Shown here one piece after another: positions 24,716 through 32,068 of a stretch of DNA of 64,000 nt. The stretch comes from Saccharopolyspora galaxeae. GTDB taxonomy: Bacteria; Actinomycetota; Actinomycetes; Mycobacteriales; Pseudonocardiaceae. The stretch lies in the NCBI RefSeq assembly GCF_016526145.1, contig NZ_JADDUE010000010.1, forward strand, positions 124,001-188,000, read 5' to 3'. Position 1 is the first letter of the stretch. Each line of letters opens with the position of its first letter. The translations under genes were made by a program, and so were the position numbers. The notes beneath the pieces were generated by a model, which was not told the origin of the DNA, searched no databases, and saw nothing but the letters and a program-made list of their open reading frames with translations.

Positions 24716-25798
24716 ATGTCCCGTTCGCGAAGCCCTCGCCCGACGCTGTCGAGGGTCGCCGCGACCGCAGGCGTTTCGCAGTCGACGGCCTCGCTGGTGT
24801 TCTCCGGCGCGGGCCCGGTCTCGGCCGAGACCCGGCGCCGGGTGCTCGACGCCGCCGCCGAGGTCGGCTACACCGGGCCGAATCCGCTGGCGCGCTCGCT
24901 GCGGCAAGGTCGTTCCGGCATCGTCGGCGTGCTGATCGGGGAGCGGTTGCTCTACGCCTTCCGCGATCCCGTGGCGGTGGCGTTGCTGGACGGGCTCACC
25001 GAAGAACTCGCGCCCGCCGGTTTCGCGCTGCTGCTGCTCTCCGGCAGCAGCGGCCGGGTCGGTCCCTCGCCGGAGCAGGTGGCGAGCACTCCGCTGGACG
25101 CCGTGGTCGTGGAAAGTTGCGGCGGGAGGGACGAGCCGGCGCTGACCGCGCTGCAGAACCGCGGTGTGCCGCTGGTCGTGGTGGAAGGCCCGCAGGTCCC
25201 GGACGTGCCCAGCGTGCACATCGACAACCACGGCGCCTCCGCCGAACTCACCCGGCACCTGCTGGAGCTCGGGCATCGCCGGATCAGCGTCGTGACGCTT
25301 CCGCTGCGCCAGCCCGGGATGCACAGCGGGTGGCTCACCGATGCGCACCAGGAACTGGCCAGCGCGCCCATCTGCCTGGACCGGTTGCGCGGCGTGGAGG
25401 AGGCGGCCGGGCGCCGCGTCCCGGCGTTCGAGGCGGGCAGCGGACTGATCGAGGACGGCTTGCGCGCCGGGCACGAAGTCCTCGCCGCCGAGCCGCGCCC
25501 GACCGCGGTCGTGGCGCAGAGCGACCTGCTCGCGGTCGGGGTCATCCAGGCCGCGCGGGAACGTGGCCTTCGGGTGCCGGAAGACCTCAGCGTGGTGGGC
25601 TTCGACGGGATCGACACCCCGTGGCTGTCGCCGCTGCGGCTGACCACGGTGGAACAGCCGATGACCGGCAAGGGCCGGGCCGCCGGGCGGATGGTCGTGG
25701 AGCTGCTCTCCGGCGGCGATCCCGGTGGCGAGCGGATGCCGACGACCGTGCGGGCGGGCACCACCTCGGCCCCGGCTCCCGAGCTCCTCGATGAGTGA
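24716..25798 (+). CDS. LacI-family transcriptional regulator
   Basis: This 360-residue protein starts behind GGGAG. The N-terminal helix-turn-helix is TLSRVAATAGVSQSTASLVF, and NPLARSLRQGRSGIVGVL is the hinge. The periplasmic-binding-type core contains HIDNHGASAELTRHLLELGH, AVVAQSDLLAVGVIQAARE and DLSVVGFDGIDTP. It is divergent from the MFS/GH97 operon, so it most likely controls sugar use there. Its stop codon lies inside the intergenic repeat that follows. Confidence 0.9.
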   Translation: MSRSRSPRPTLSRVAATAGVSQSTASLVFSGAGPVSAETRRRVLDAAAEVGYTGPNPLARSLRQGRSGIVGVLIGERLLYAFRDPVAVALLDGLTEELAPAGFALLLLSGSSGRVGPSPEQVASTPLDAVVVESCGGRDEPALTALQNRGVPLVVVEGPQVPDVPSVHIDNHGASAELTRHLLELGHRRISVVTLPLRQPGMHSGWLTDAHQELASAPICLDRLRGVEEAAGRRVPAFEAGSGLIEDGLRAGHEVLAAEPRPTAVVAQSDLLAVGVIQAARERGLRVPEDLSVVGFDGIDTPWLSPLRLTTVEQPMTGKGRAAGRMVVELLSGGDPGGERMPTTVRAGTTSAPAPELLDE

Positions 25799-25843
25799 AC
25801 GGACCGTCCGGCCAATCTGGTGGGACGACCAGGCCGTTCACTC
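25793..25843. repeat. Intergenic palindromic repeat, copy 2
   Basis: Arms GAGTGAACGG and CCGTTCACTC are perfect; the inner parts pair less well. The LacI stop codon TGA is inside the left arm. Copy 3 follows after 52 bases. Confidence 0.8.
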
Positions 25844-25895
25844 CGGGAGCGCCGCCGGAGCGCGAGGTGCGCGCGTCGGCACGCCTCGATCTTGC

Positions 25896-25946
25896 GAGCG
25901 AACGGACCGCTGGTCCCGATAGATCGGGCGAGGGGACCGTTCGCTC
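25896..25946. repeat. Intergenic palindromic repeat, copy 3
   Basis: Arms GAGCGAACGG and CCGTTCGCTC are perfect, with an inner CCCGAT/ATCGGG pair meeting near the centre. It is in the same orientation family as copy 2. The rest of 25799-26054 shows no gene. Confidence 0.8.
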
Positions 25947-26054
25947 GGAGAACAGCTGCGTGGAACTCCGGGTCAAGATCACGTCGCGGAGCCGCCACGT
26001 GCGCCGACTACCCTCGGAAGGAGCAACGCCTCCGCGGGAAAGGAGCACGAGCCG

Positions 26055-27041
26055 GTGCGCAAGGTGAAGGACCTCACCGGGCCCGGGATCACCGACCACT
26101 TCGGGATCGGGGGCACCGACCTGGGTGTGATGGAGGTCGCGCCGGACGGGCGGCTGGTGTCGGTGTTCGGCGACACCTTCGAGGCCGCCGGGGTCGGCGG
26201 GCCGGGCTGGCGCTCCCCGGTGGTGCTGTTCGGGGACGCGCGCACCGCGACGGCGGGCATCGGCTGGACCGGCTCGATCGGCCCGAAGCCCTACGCGGAG
26301 CAGGCGCTGCCGTACCAGCACGACACGATCATCCACGGGCGGCGGGTCACCACCGTGCTGCCGACCGACCTGATCACCATCGGCAACGAGATGTACCTGC
26401 ACGTGATGGTGTGCGAAGGCATCGGCAACGTGCACTGGACCGAGATCCACCGCTCCACCGACAACGGCGAGAGCTGGCAGCACACCGGCGCGACCTGGCC
26501 CGGTGACCTGCACGGCGGGCTGTTCCAGATGCTGACCTGGGGACTCGGCGACGACGGCTGGGTCTACGCGTTCACCACCGGTTTCCGCCGCGACCAGGGG
26601 TTGATGCTGCACCGGGTGCCCGCGCAGCGGATCGCCGAGCCCGCCGCGTGGGAGGGCTGGGGCTTCCGGGACGGCGTGTGGGCCTGGGGCAACCCGCCGA
26701 CGATCGCGCTCACCGGCGCGTACGGGGAGTTGTGCCTGCGGCCGCTGGGCGGGCGCTGGCTGCTGTCGTTCTTCGACGCGGGGAACTACCGGATCGACGT
26801 GATGAACCTCGACGTGCCGACGACGAATCTCTACGAGGCCCCGCGCGAAACGGCGCTGCACGGCACCTCGTGGTGGCGGGAGAACCACGGGCGCGGACGG
26901 GTCGCGCAGCTCTACGGCGCCTACATCGTTCCGGGGTCCACTTTGGACGATCTGCACCTGGTGGTGAGCCAGTGGAACACCAAGAAGAACTGGCCGTACA
27001 AGTCGATGCAGTTCGCCGGGAGCGCGCCCGCGGCGCGATGA
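26055..27041 (+). CDS. DUF4185-domain protein, predicted GH183-type arabinanase-like enzyme
   Basis: This 328-residue protein starts at GTG with AAAGGAG upstream. Repeated propeller strands include GPGITDHFGIGGTDLG, VFGDTF, DLITIGNEMYLHVMV, STDNGESWQ, LTWGLGDDGWVYAF and LYGAYIVPG. These fit the DUF4185 five-bladed propeller. Members of DUF4185 have been shown to be endo-D-arabinofuranosidases (GH183) acting on mycobacterial arabinan. No signal peptide is visible, which is unexpected for a cell-wall enzyme. Arabinan activity is inferred from the family only. Confidence 0.75.
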   Translation: MRKVKDLTGPGITDHFGIGGTDLGVMEVAPDGRLVSVFGDTFEAAGVGGPGWRSPVVLFGDARTATAGIGWTGSIGPKPYAEQALPYQHDTIIHGRRVTTVLPTDLITIGNEMYLHVMVCEGIGNVHWTEIHRSTDNGESWQHTGATWPGDLHGGLFQMLTWGLGDDGWVYAFTTGFRRDQGLMLHRVPAQRIAEPAAWEGWGFRDGVWAWGNPPTIALTGAYGELCLRPLGGRWLLSFFDAGNYRIDVMNLDVPTTNLYEAPRETALHGTSWWRENHGRGRVAQLYGAYIVPGSTLDDLHLVVSQWNTKKNWPYKSMQFAGSAPAAR

Positions 27042-27187
27042 GCTCGCGGTGATCGGCGGCCTCCGCGTCCGGGGCCGCCCTGCCGTCGCGGCCGCGTTGA
27101 CGGCGGACGATCTGCTGCTCGGGCCGTCGGTTGTGCATGGAAGTCGCGCACCTGACGAGCAGGTGTGGTCGGATCGACTACCCAGAA

Positions 27188-27199
27188 AGTGATATCACT
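27188..27199. promoter_or_regulatory. Palindrome in the SPFH gene promoter
   Basis: AGTGATATCACT is a perfect 12-base palindrome. It is followed 10 bases later by TATAGC, a plausible -10 box, and then by GGGAGGAG and the SPFH start. It may be the binding site of the ribbon-helix-helix protein encoded downstream. Confidence 0.5.
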
Positions 27200-27240
27200 A
27201 TGCTACGTTATAGCTAGTTGATCGCTACGGGAGGAGTGCC

Positions 27241-28146
27241 ATGACCGCCGTGCAGGAACGCGAGGTCGAAATGCCCGAACCGCCGGTGCGCGAGCGTCCG
27301 GCGTTCGAGCTGTCCGGAGCGTTGATGGCCACGCTCGGCGTGGTGCTGCTGCTCGCCGGAGCCGGCGTCTTGGTCGTCGGCATGGGCCTGGAGAACGCAC
27401 CGGTGTTGATCGCGGGCGCGGCGCTCCTGGTGATCGCGGCGGTGCTGCTGAGCGGCCTGATCGCCGTGGCTCCCGGTGAAGCGCGGGTGCTGCAATTCCT
27501 CGGCCGCTACACGGGAACCGTGCGCCGAACCGGGTTGTGCTGGGTGAACCCGTTCAGCAGCAAGACGAAGATCTCCACGCGGATCCGCAACCACGAGACC
27601 GCGGTGATGAAGGTCAACGACTCCGACGGCAATCCGATCGAGATCGCCGCGGTCGTGGTGTGGCAGGTCGCCGACACCGCTCAGGCGTCGTTCGCGGTGG
27701 ACAGCTTCGTCGAGTTCGTCGAGACGCAGACCGAGACCGCGGTGCGGCACATCGCCACCAGCTACCCCTACGACGGCGACGGCGCGCACGGCTACTCGCT
27801 GCGGCAGAACGCCGACGAGATCACCGGGAAGCTCTCCGCGGAGATCGCCGCCCGGGTCGAGGCCGCCGGGGTGCAGGTCGTCGAATCCCGCCTCACCAAC
27901 CTCGCCTACGCGCCGGAGATCGCGCAGGCCATGTTGCAACGCCAGCAGGCGGGCGCGGTGGTCGCCGCGCGGCAGCAGATCGTGCAGGGCGCGGTCGGAA
28001 TGGTCGATCTGGCGCTGCAGCGGCTGTCCGAGCAGGAGGTCGTCGAACTCGACGAGGAGCGCAAGGCGGCCATGGTCAGCAACCTGATGGTGGTGCTCTG
28101 CGGCGACACGCAGCCGGTGGTCAACACGGGCTCGCTCTACCACTGA
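27241..28146 (+). CDS. SPFH (band 7/prohibitin-like) membrane protein
   Basis: This 301-residue protein starts behind GGGAGGAG. Two membrane segments (about residues 24-75) precede the SPFH domain: [30 protein letters not shown], then [18 protein letters not shown]. The C-terminal part is a helical region with [16 protein letters not shown] and Gln/Ala-rich stretches. SPFH proteins form membrane microdomain scaffolds. A small ribbon-helix-helix gene follows on the same strand. Confidence 0.9.
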   Translation: MTAVQEREVEMPEPPVRERPAFELSGALMATLGVVLLLAGAGVLVVGMGLENAPVLIAGAALLVIAAVLLSGLIAVAPGEARVLQFLGRYTGTVRRTGLCWVNPFSSKTKISTRIRNHETAVMKVNDSDGNPIEIAAVVVWQVADTAQASFAVDSFVEFVETQTETAVRHIATSYPYDGDGAHGYSLRQNADEITGKLSAEIAARVEAAGVQVVESRLTNLAYAPEIAQAMLQRQQAGAVVAARQQIVQGAVGMVDLALQRLSEQEVVELDEERKAAMVSNLMVVLCGDTQPVVNTGSLYH

Positions 28147-28335
28147 GATCCTCCTCGTGGAGCCCGCACGAGCTTGTGCCGTGGCTCTCCGCGACTGCGG
28201 GGCCGCTTGCACCACCCATGCAATCCGGCACACCGCGGGTTCTCAGACGTCTTCGCGGAGGACAGCTCAGCCGGGCGTTGCTTGCGCCCGCAGCCTGAAC
28301 CGACCACCTGCGCAAAACGAGCTACCGAGGTGTTC

Positions 28336-28539
28336 GTGGCCGAACGCAAGAGTTTCCTGCTGCGCCTGGATCCGGCGCTGCACGACGCATTGGCCCGCTG
28401 GGCGCAGGACGAGCTGCGCAGCACGAACGCGCAGATCGAGTTCCTGCTGCGGCGGGCGTTGGCCGACGCCGGGCGGCTGCCCGAGAACTCGGGAAAGCCC
28501 GCCCGGCGCGGCCGGCCGCGCAAGGACGCGCCGGAGTGA
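28336..28539 (+). CDS. Small ribbon-helix-helix (Arc/MetJ-type) protein
   Basis: This 67-residue protein starts at GTG. The N-terminal ERKSFLLRLDPALHDALARW and the helix STNAQIEFLLRRAL match the ribbon-helix-helix DNA-binding fold. The tail ARRGRPRKDAPE is basic and contains an AT-hook-like RGRPRK motif. It lies about 190 bases after the SPFH gene. It may control that gene through the palindrome at 27188-27199. The space between the two genes shows only weak hairpins. Confidence 0.83.
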   Translation: MAERKSFLLRLDPALHDALARWAQDELRSTNAQIEFLLRRALADAGRLPENSGKPARRGRPRKDAPE

Positions 28540-28556
28540 TCAGTCCGGACTGATCA
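28537..28556. terminator. Perfect 20-base palindrome between convergent stops
   Basis: TGATCAGTCCGGACTGATCA is a perfect palindrome that contains the stop codons of both convergent genes (28537-28539 on plus, 28554-28556 on minus). It could serve as a compact two-way terminator. Confidence 0.5.
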
Positions 28557-29669
28557 GTACAGGGTCTCCACGGCGGCCTTGGTGAACGGGATCATGTCGG
28601 TTGCGCGGTCTTGCAGGACCTTGTCCGCCCACTCCGGGTCGGCCAGCAGCGCGCGGCCGATCGCGACCAGGTCGAACTCGTCGCGCTCCATGCGTTCCAG
28701 CAGCCCTTCCACGCTGGCAACCCCGGCGCTCGAGCCGGCCAGCGACTCGGGCGTGAAGACGCTGTCGAGCCCGACCGAGCCGACCGTGATCACCGGTTTG
28801 CCGGTGACCTTCTTGGTCCACCCGGCGATGTTCAGGTCCGAGCCGGTGTCGGCGAACTCCGGCTCCCAGTAGCGGCGCCCGGAGGCGTGGAAGGCGTCCA
28901 CCCCGGCTTCGGCCAGCGGGCTGAGCACCGCTTGCAGCTGCTCCGGGGTTTCGGCGAGCTTGGCGTCGTAGTTGTCCGACTTCCACTGCGAGAACCGCAG
29001 CACCACGGGGAAGTCCGCGGACACCTGCTCGCGGACCGCGGCCACGATGTCGGCGGCGAACTTGGTGCGCGAGACCGGGTCGCCGCCGAAGGAGTCGGTG
29101 CGCCGGTTGGTGCGCTCCCACAGGAACGCGTCGATCAGGTAGCCGTGCGCGCCGTGCAGTTCGACGCCGTCGAAGCCGATCCGCTCGGCTTCCCGCGCGG
29201 CGTCCGCGAACGCGGTGACGAGCTGGTCGATGTCGGACAGCGTGAGGGTGTCACCGGCGCTGCTGCCGTCCAGGCCGATGCCGGACGGCCCGACGACGGG
29301 TGCTTCCGGGAACGGCGGCGCGCCCGCTCGGCGCTGCACGCCGACGTGCCACAGCTGCGGCATGATCTTGCCGCCCGCCGCGTGCACGTCCTGCACGACG
29401 CGGCTCCAGCCCGCGAGCTGCTGCTCGCCGTGGAAGCGGGGGATCTCGCCGCTGAAACCGGCGGAGGGGTGGTCCACGTAGGTCCCCTCGGTGATGATCA
29501 AGCCGGTGCCCGCGGCGGCGCGGCGGGCGTAGTAGGCCGCCACGTCTTCGCCCGCGACGCCGCCGGGGGAGAACATGCGGGTCATCGGCGCCATCACGAT
29601 CCGGTTCGGCAATTCGGCCGAGCCCAGCGTGAACGGGCGGGCCAGGGCCTGTGCTGCGCGGGTGGTCAA
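28554..29669 (-). CDS. NADH:flavin oxidoreductase (old yellow enzyme)
   Basis: This 371-residue OYE barrel starts at TTG (LTTRAAQAL) behind CAGGAGA. ELPNRIVMAPMTR, IPRFHGEQQLAGWSRVV, GVELHGAHGYLIDAFLW, NRRTDSFGGD and DLVAIGRALLADPEWA are the usual FMN and substrate motifs. The YAAF-like C-terminal extension of FadH is absent, so this is a classical NAD(P)H ene-reductase. A divergent Rrf2 regulator suggests induction by electrophiles or redox stress. Longer upstream frames lack a ribosome site. Confidence 0.9.
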   Translation of the reverse strand: MTTRAAQALARPFTLGSAELPNRIVMAPMTRMFSPGGVAGEDVAAYYARRAAAGTGLIITEGTYVDHPSAGFSGEIPRFHGEQQLAGWSRVVQDVHAAGGKIMPQLWHVGVQRRAGAPPFPEAPVVGPSGIGLDGSSAGDTLTLSDIDQLVTAFADAAREAERIGFDGVELHGAHGYLIDAFLWERTNRRTDSFGGDPVSRTKFAADIVAAVREQVSADFPVVLRFSQWKSDNYDAKLAETPEQLQAVLSPLAEAGVDAFHASGRRYWEPEFADTGSDLNIAGWTKKVTGKPVITVGSVGLDSVFTPESLAGSSAGVASVEGLLERMERDEFDLVAIGRALLADPEWADKVLQDRATDMIPFTKAAVETLY

Positions 29670-29705
29670 GGCGGTCTCCTGCCGTGCGATCGAAGTGTGC
29701 ACAAC

Positions 29706-29717
29706 AAAGGTACATTT
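29706..29717. promoter_or_regulatory. Possible Rrf2 operator
   Basis: AAAGGTACATTT is an imperfect palindrome (one mismatched pair) between the divergent OYE and Rrf2 genes in a locally AT-rich stretch. Assignment as an operator is tentative. Confidence 0.35.
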
Positions 29718-29808
29718 CATGAGCCGAAGTGTGACTGTGACGGTTGCTATTCTTGGTCGGGCGGCGTCGGGTACGCTTCGCCGCCGATCCGCGGGAGGGG
29801 TGTCGAAC

Positions 29809-30258
29809 GTGCTGGACATCAGGTTCTCCAGCGCGCTGCAGGCGATGCTGGCGCTCGCGGTCGCGGCCGAAGAGGACTCCCCGGTGCTCAGCTCCGCCCA
29901 GCTCGCCGAGATGCTGGACACCAACCCCAGCTTGGTCCGCAAGATGCTGGCGCCGCTGGTGCACGACGGGCTCGTGGTGTGCACGAAGGGGCGCTCGGGC
30001 GGCAGCAGGCTCGCGCGCCCTGCCGAGGAGATCACGCTGGCCGAGATCTACCGGTGCGCCGTTGGCGACAAGCCGCTCTGGGCCTGCCGCCCGGAGGGTG
30101 AGCACGCGTGCCTGGTGACGGCGAATGCCGCCGAGTACTTCGCCGGACTGACCGCGGATGCCGAGCAGGCGGTGCTCGGCTCGCTCGGCGACCGCACGCT
30201 CGCCGGTGGGGTGCGGGAGCTGCGCAGACTCGATCGGGGGCCGGAGCGGCAGGGCTGA
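29809..30258 (+). CDS. Rrf2-family transcriptional regulator
   Basis: This 149-residue protein starts at GTG (VLDIRFSSALQ) with GGAGGGG 8 bases upstream. The winged helix contains SSAQLAEMLDTNPSLVRKML and LVVCTKGRSGGSRLAR. Three cysteines, in RCAVGDKPLWACRPEGEHAC, lie where Fe-S-binding Rrf2 proteins carry ligands (spacing Cx9Cx7C). It probably senses redox or nitrosative stress and controls the divergent OYE gene. Confidence 0.87.
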   Translation: MLDIRFSSALQAMLALAVAAEEDSPVLSSAQLAEMLDTNPSLVRKMLAPLVHDGLVVCTKGRSGGSRLARPAEEITLAEIYRCAVGDKPLWACRPEGEHACLVTANAAEYFAGLTADAEQAVLGSLGDRTLAGGVRELRRLDRGPERQG

Positions 30259-30338
30259 GCCGTCTGTCCACAGTGGTCTTACCCGTGCCGTCGCGCGGAC
30301 GCTTGCCCTGTGCGTGGTGAGGGCGCAGCGGCGGCGGT

Positions 30339-30362
30339 GCCGACACGCCGGGGTGTGTCGGC
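30339..30362. terminator. Hairpin after the Rrf2 gene
   Basis: An 8-base stem GCCGACAC/GTGTCGGC with an 8-base loop lies 80 bases after the Rrf2 stop. The 343-base gap 30259-30601 otherwise holds only the operator-like copy at 30403 and no gene. Confidence 0.5.
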
Positions 30363-30402
30363 GACGATCCGTTCAGTGCTCCGCCCGCATTTCCATGCGC
30401 TG

Positions 30403-30417
30403 CACGAATGATCGTTC
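30403..30417. promoter_or_regulatory. Copy of the TetR-operator-like palindrome upstream of aldehyde oxidoreductase
   Basis: CACGAATGATCGTTC matches 14 of 15 bases of CACGAATGATCATTC at the Lcp-like/TetR promoter. It lies about 185 bases upstream of the oxidoreductase start. A shared regulator would link the two loci. Confidence 0.45.
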
Positions 30418-30601
30418 CGGTGCGGATTCACCGCCGCGCGGAGATCGGCCCGATCGTGCGGTGCTATGGCGAAAACCCGTCCAAGGCGACAAATCCGGTG
30501 ATCATGCCGGTATAACGGGAGAAGCGGTCGCCACGCCGGACTCCCCGCGGATTCGGCGGTGCCCGCGCCCCTCCGCCGAACTGACCAGGACGGGAACCAC
30601 C

Positions 30602-31084
30602 ATGCAAGTGACCGAAGGCAGCCGTATTCCGGTGGCGCTGACCGTCAACGGGACCGGCCACGACCTCGAACTCGACGCGCGGGTCACGCTGCTCGACGCG
30701 CTGCGCGACCGCCTCGGCCTGACCGGGACGAAGAAGGGCTGCGACCAGGGCGCGTGCGGTGCCTGCACGGTCGCGGTCGACGGCAACCGGGTGCTGTCCT
30801 GCCTGACCCTGGCCGCGCAGTGCGACGGCCGCGAAGTCCGCACCGTGGAAGGGCTGGGCGCGGGCGGTGCGCCGCATCCGGTGCAGGAAGCGTTCGTGCG
30901 CCACGACGCCTTCCAGTGCGGCTATTGCACCCCCGGGCAGGTCATGTCCGCGGTGTGCCTGCTGGAGGAAGGCCGCACCGGCTCGGACGAGGAGGTCCGC
31001 GAGCAGATGAGCGGCAACCTCTGCCGCTGCGGCGCCTACTCCGGCATCGTGGCCGCGATCCGGGAGGTGGCCGGCGATGCGTGA
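30602..31084 (+). CDS. Molybdenum hydroxylase small subunit, 2x[2Fe-2S]
   Basis: This 160-residue iron-sulfur subunit of the xanthine oxidase family has Cys47, 52, 55 and 67 (KKGCDQGACGAC) for the plant-type cluster. Cys106, 109, 141 and 143 (CGYCTPG and CRCGAYSG) hold the second cluster. No Tat signal is present, unlike the E. coli PaoA small subunit. It overlaps the FAD subunit gene by 8 bases. It passes electrons from the molybdenum site to FAD. Confidence 0.93.
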   Translation: MQVTEGSRIPVALTVNGTGHDLELDARVTLLDALRDRLGLTGTKKGCDQGACGACTVAVDGNRVLSCLTLAAQCDGREVRTVEGLGAGGAPHPVQEAFVRHDAFQCGYCTPGQVMSAVCLLEEGRTGSDEEVREQMSGNLCRCGAYSGIVAAIREVAGDA

Positions 31085-32057
31085 GTTCTCCTACCTGCGT
31101 CCGTCCAATGTGGACGAGGCGGTGGCCGTCGCCCAGGACGGCGACGCGGCCTACCTGGCGGGCGGGACCACTCAGCTGGACCTGATGAAGGACGGCGTAC
31201 TCGCGCCGGGCAAGCTCATCGACGTCTCCCGGCTCCCGCTGCGCGGCGTGCGCCGCGAGGGCGATGCGGTGCGGGTGGGTGCGATGACCACGATGGGCGA
31301 GCTCGCCGCCGACCCGCTGGTCGTCGAACGCGCGCCGGTCGTGTCCGAAGCGCTGTTGGCCAGTGCTTCGCCGCAGCTGCGGAACATGGCGACCATCGGC
31401 GGGAATCTGTTGCAGCGCACCCGTTGCCGCTACTTCCGCGACCCGGCGGTGAGCGCGTGCAACAAGCGCTCACCGGGCAGCGGCTGCGCCGCGGTCAGCG
31501 GCGGCGCGCGGATGCACGCCATCCTCGGTGCCGGGCCGGACTGCATCGCCGTGCACGGCTCGGACCTCGCCGTGGCGTTGACCGCGCTCGACGCGGCGGT
31601 GCGGGCGCACGGTCCGGAAGGCGAGCGGACCGTGCCGCTGACCGAGTTCTACCGCGAGCCGGGCGCGACGCCGGACGTGGAGACGGCGCTGCGCGACGGC
31701 GAGCTCATCACCGGTGTCGACCTCCCGCTGCCTGCGGCGGGCGTGCGGTCCGGTTACCTGAAGGTGCGCGACCGGGCTTCTTACGAGTTCGCGCTCACCT
31801 CGGCCGCGGTCGCGCTCACCCTGGACGGCAACGTGATCAGCGAGGCGCGCATCGCGCTCGGCGGTGTCGGCACGGTGCCGTGGCGGGCACGCGCGGCGGA
31901 GGACGCGCTGCGCGGCAAGGAGTCCACAACGGACAACTTCCGCGCCGCGGCGGAGGCCGCGGTCCGCGATCCGTTCACGGTCGCGGGCACCGAGTTCAAG
32001 GTCGAATTGGCCAAACGGACCCTCGTGCGCGCGCTGCGCACCGTGGCGGCGAGCTAG
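31077..32057 (+). CDS. Molybdenum hydroxylase FAD subunit with extra [4Fe-4S] site (PaoB-like)
   Basis: This 326-residue FAD-binding subunit has AGGTTQLDLMKDG and MATIGGNLLQRTRC. Cys117, 128, 137 and 156 (RTRCRYF, ACNKRSPGSGC, DCIAVHGSD) match the four ligands of the additional [4Fe-4S] cluster seen in PaoB and 4-hydroxybenzoyl-CoA reductase beta subunits. This groups it with PaoABC aldehyde oxidoreductases rather than with ordinary CO or nicotine dehydrogenases. It overlaps the small subunit gene by 8 bases and is 11 bases from the large subunit. Confidence 0.92.
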   Translation: MREFSYLRPSNVDEAVAVAQDGDAAYLAGGTTQLDLMKDGVLAPGKLIDVSRLPLRGVRREGDAVRVGAMTTMGELAADPLVVERAPVVSEALLASASPQLRNMATIGGNLLQRTRCRYFRDPAVSACNKRSPGSGCAAVSGGARMHAILGAGPDCIAVHGSDLAVALTALDAAVRAHGPEGERTVPLTEFYREPGATPDVETALRDGELITGVDLPLPAAGVRSGYLKVRDRASYEFALTSAAVALTLDGNVISEARIALGGVGTVPWRARAAEDALRGKESTTDNFRAAAEAAVRDPFTVAGTEFKVELAKRTLVRALRTVAAS

Positions 32058-32068
32058 GAAGGCGTGCC

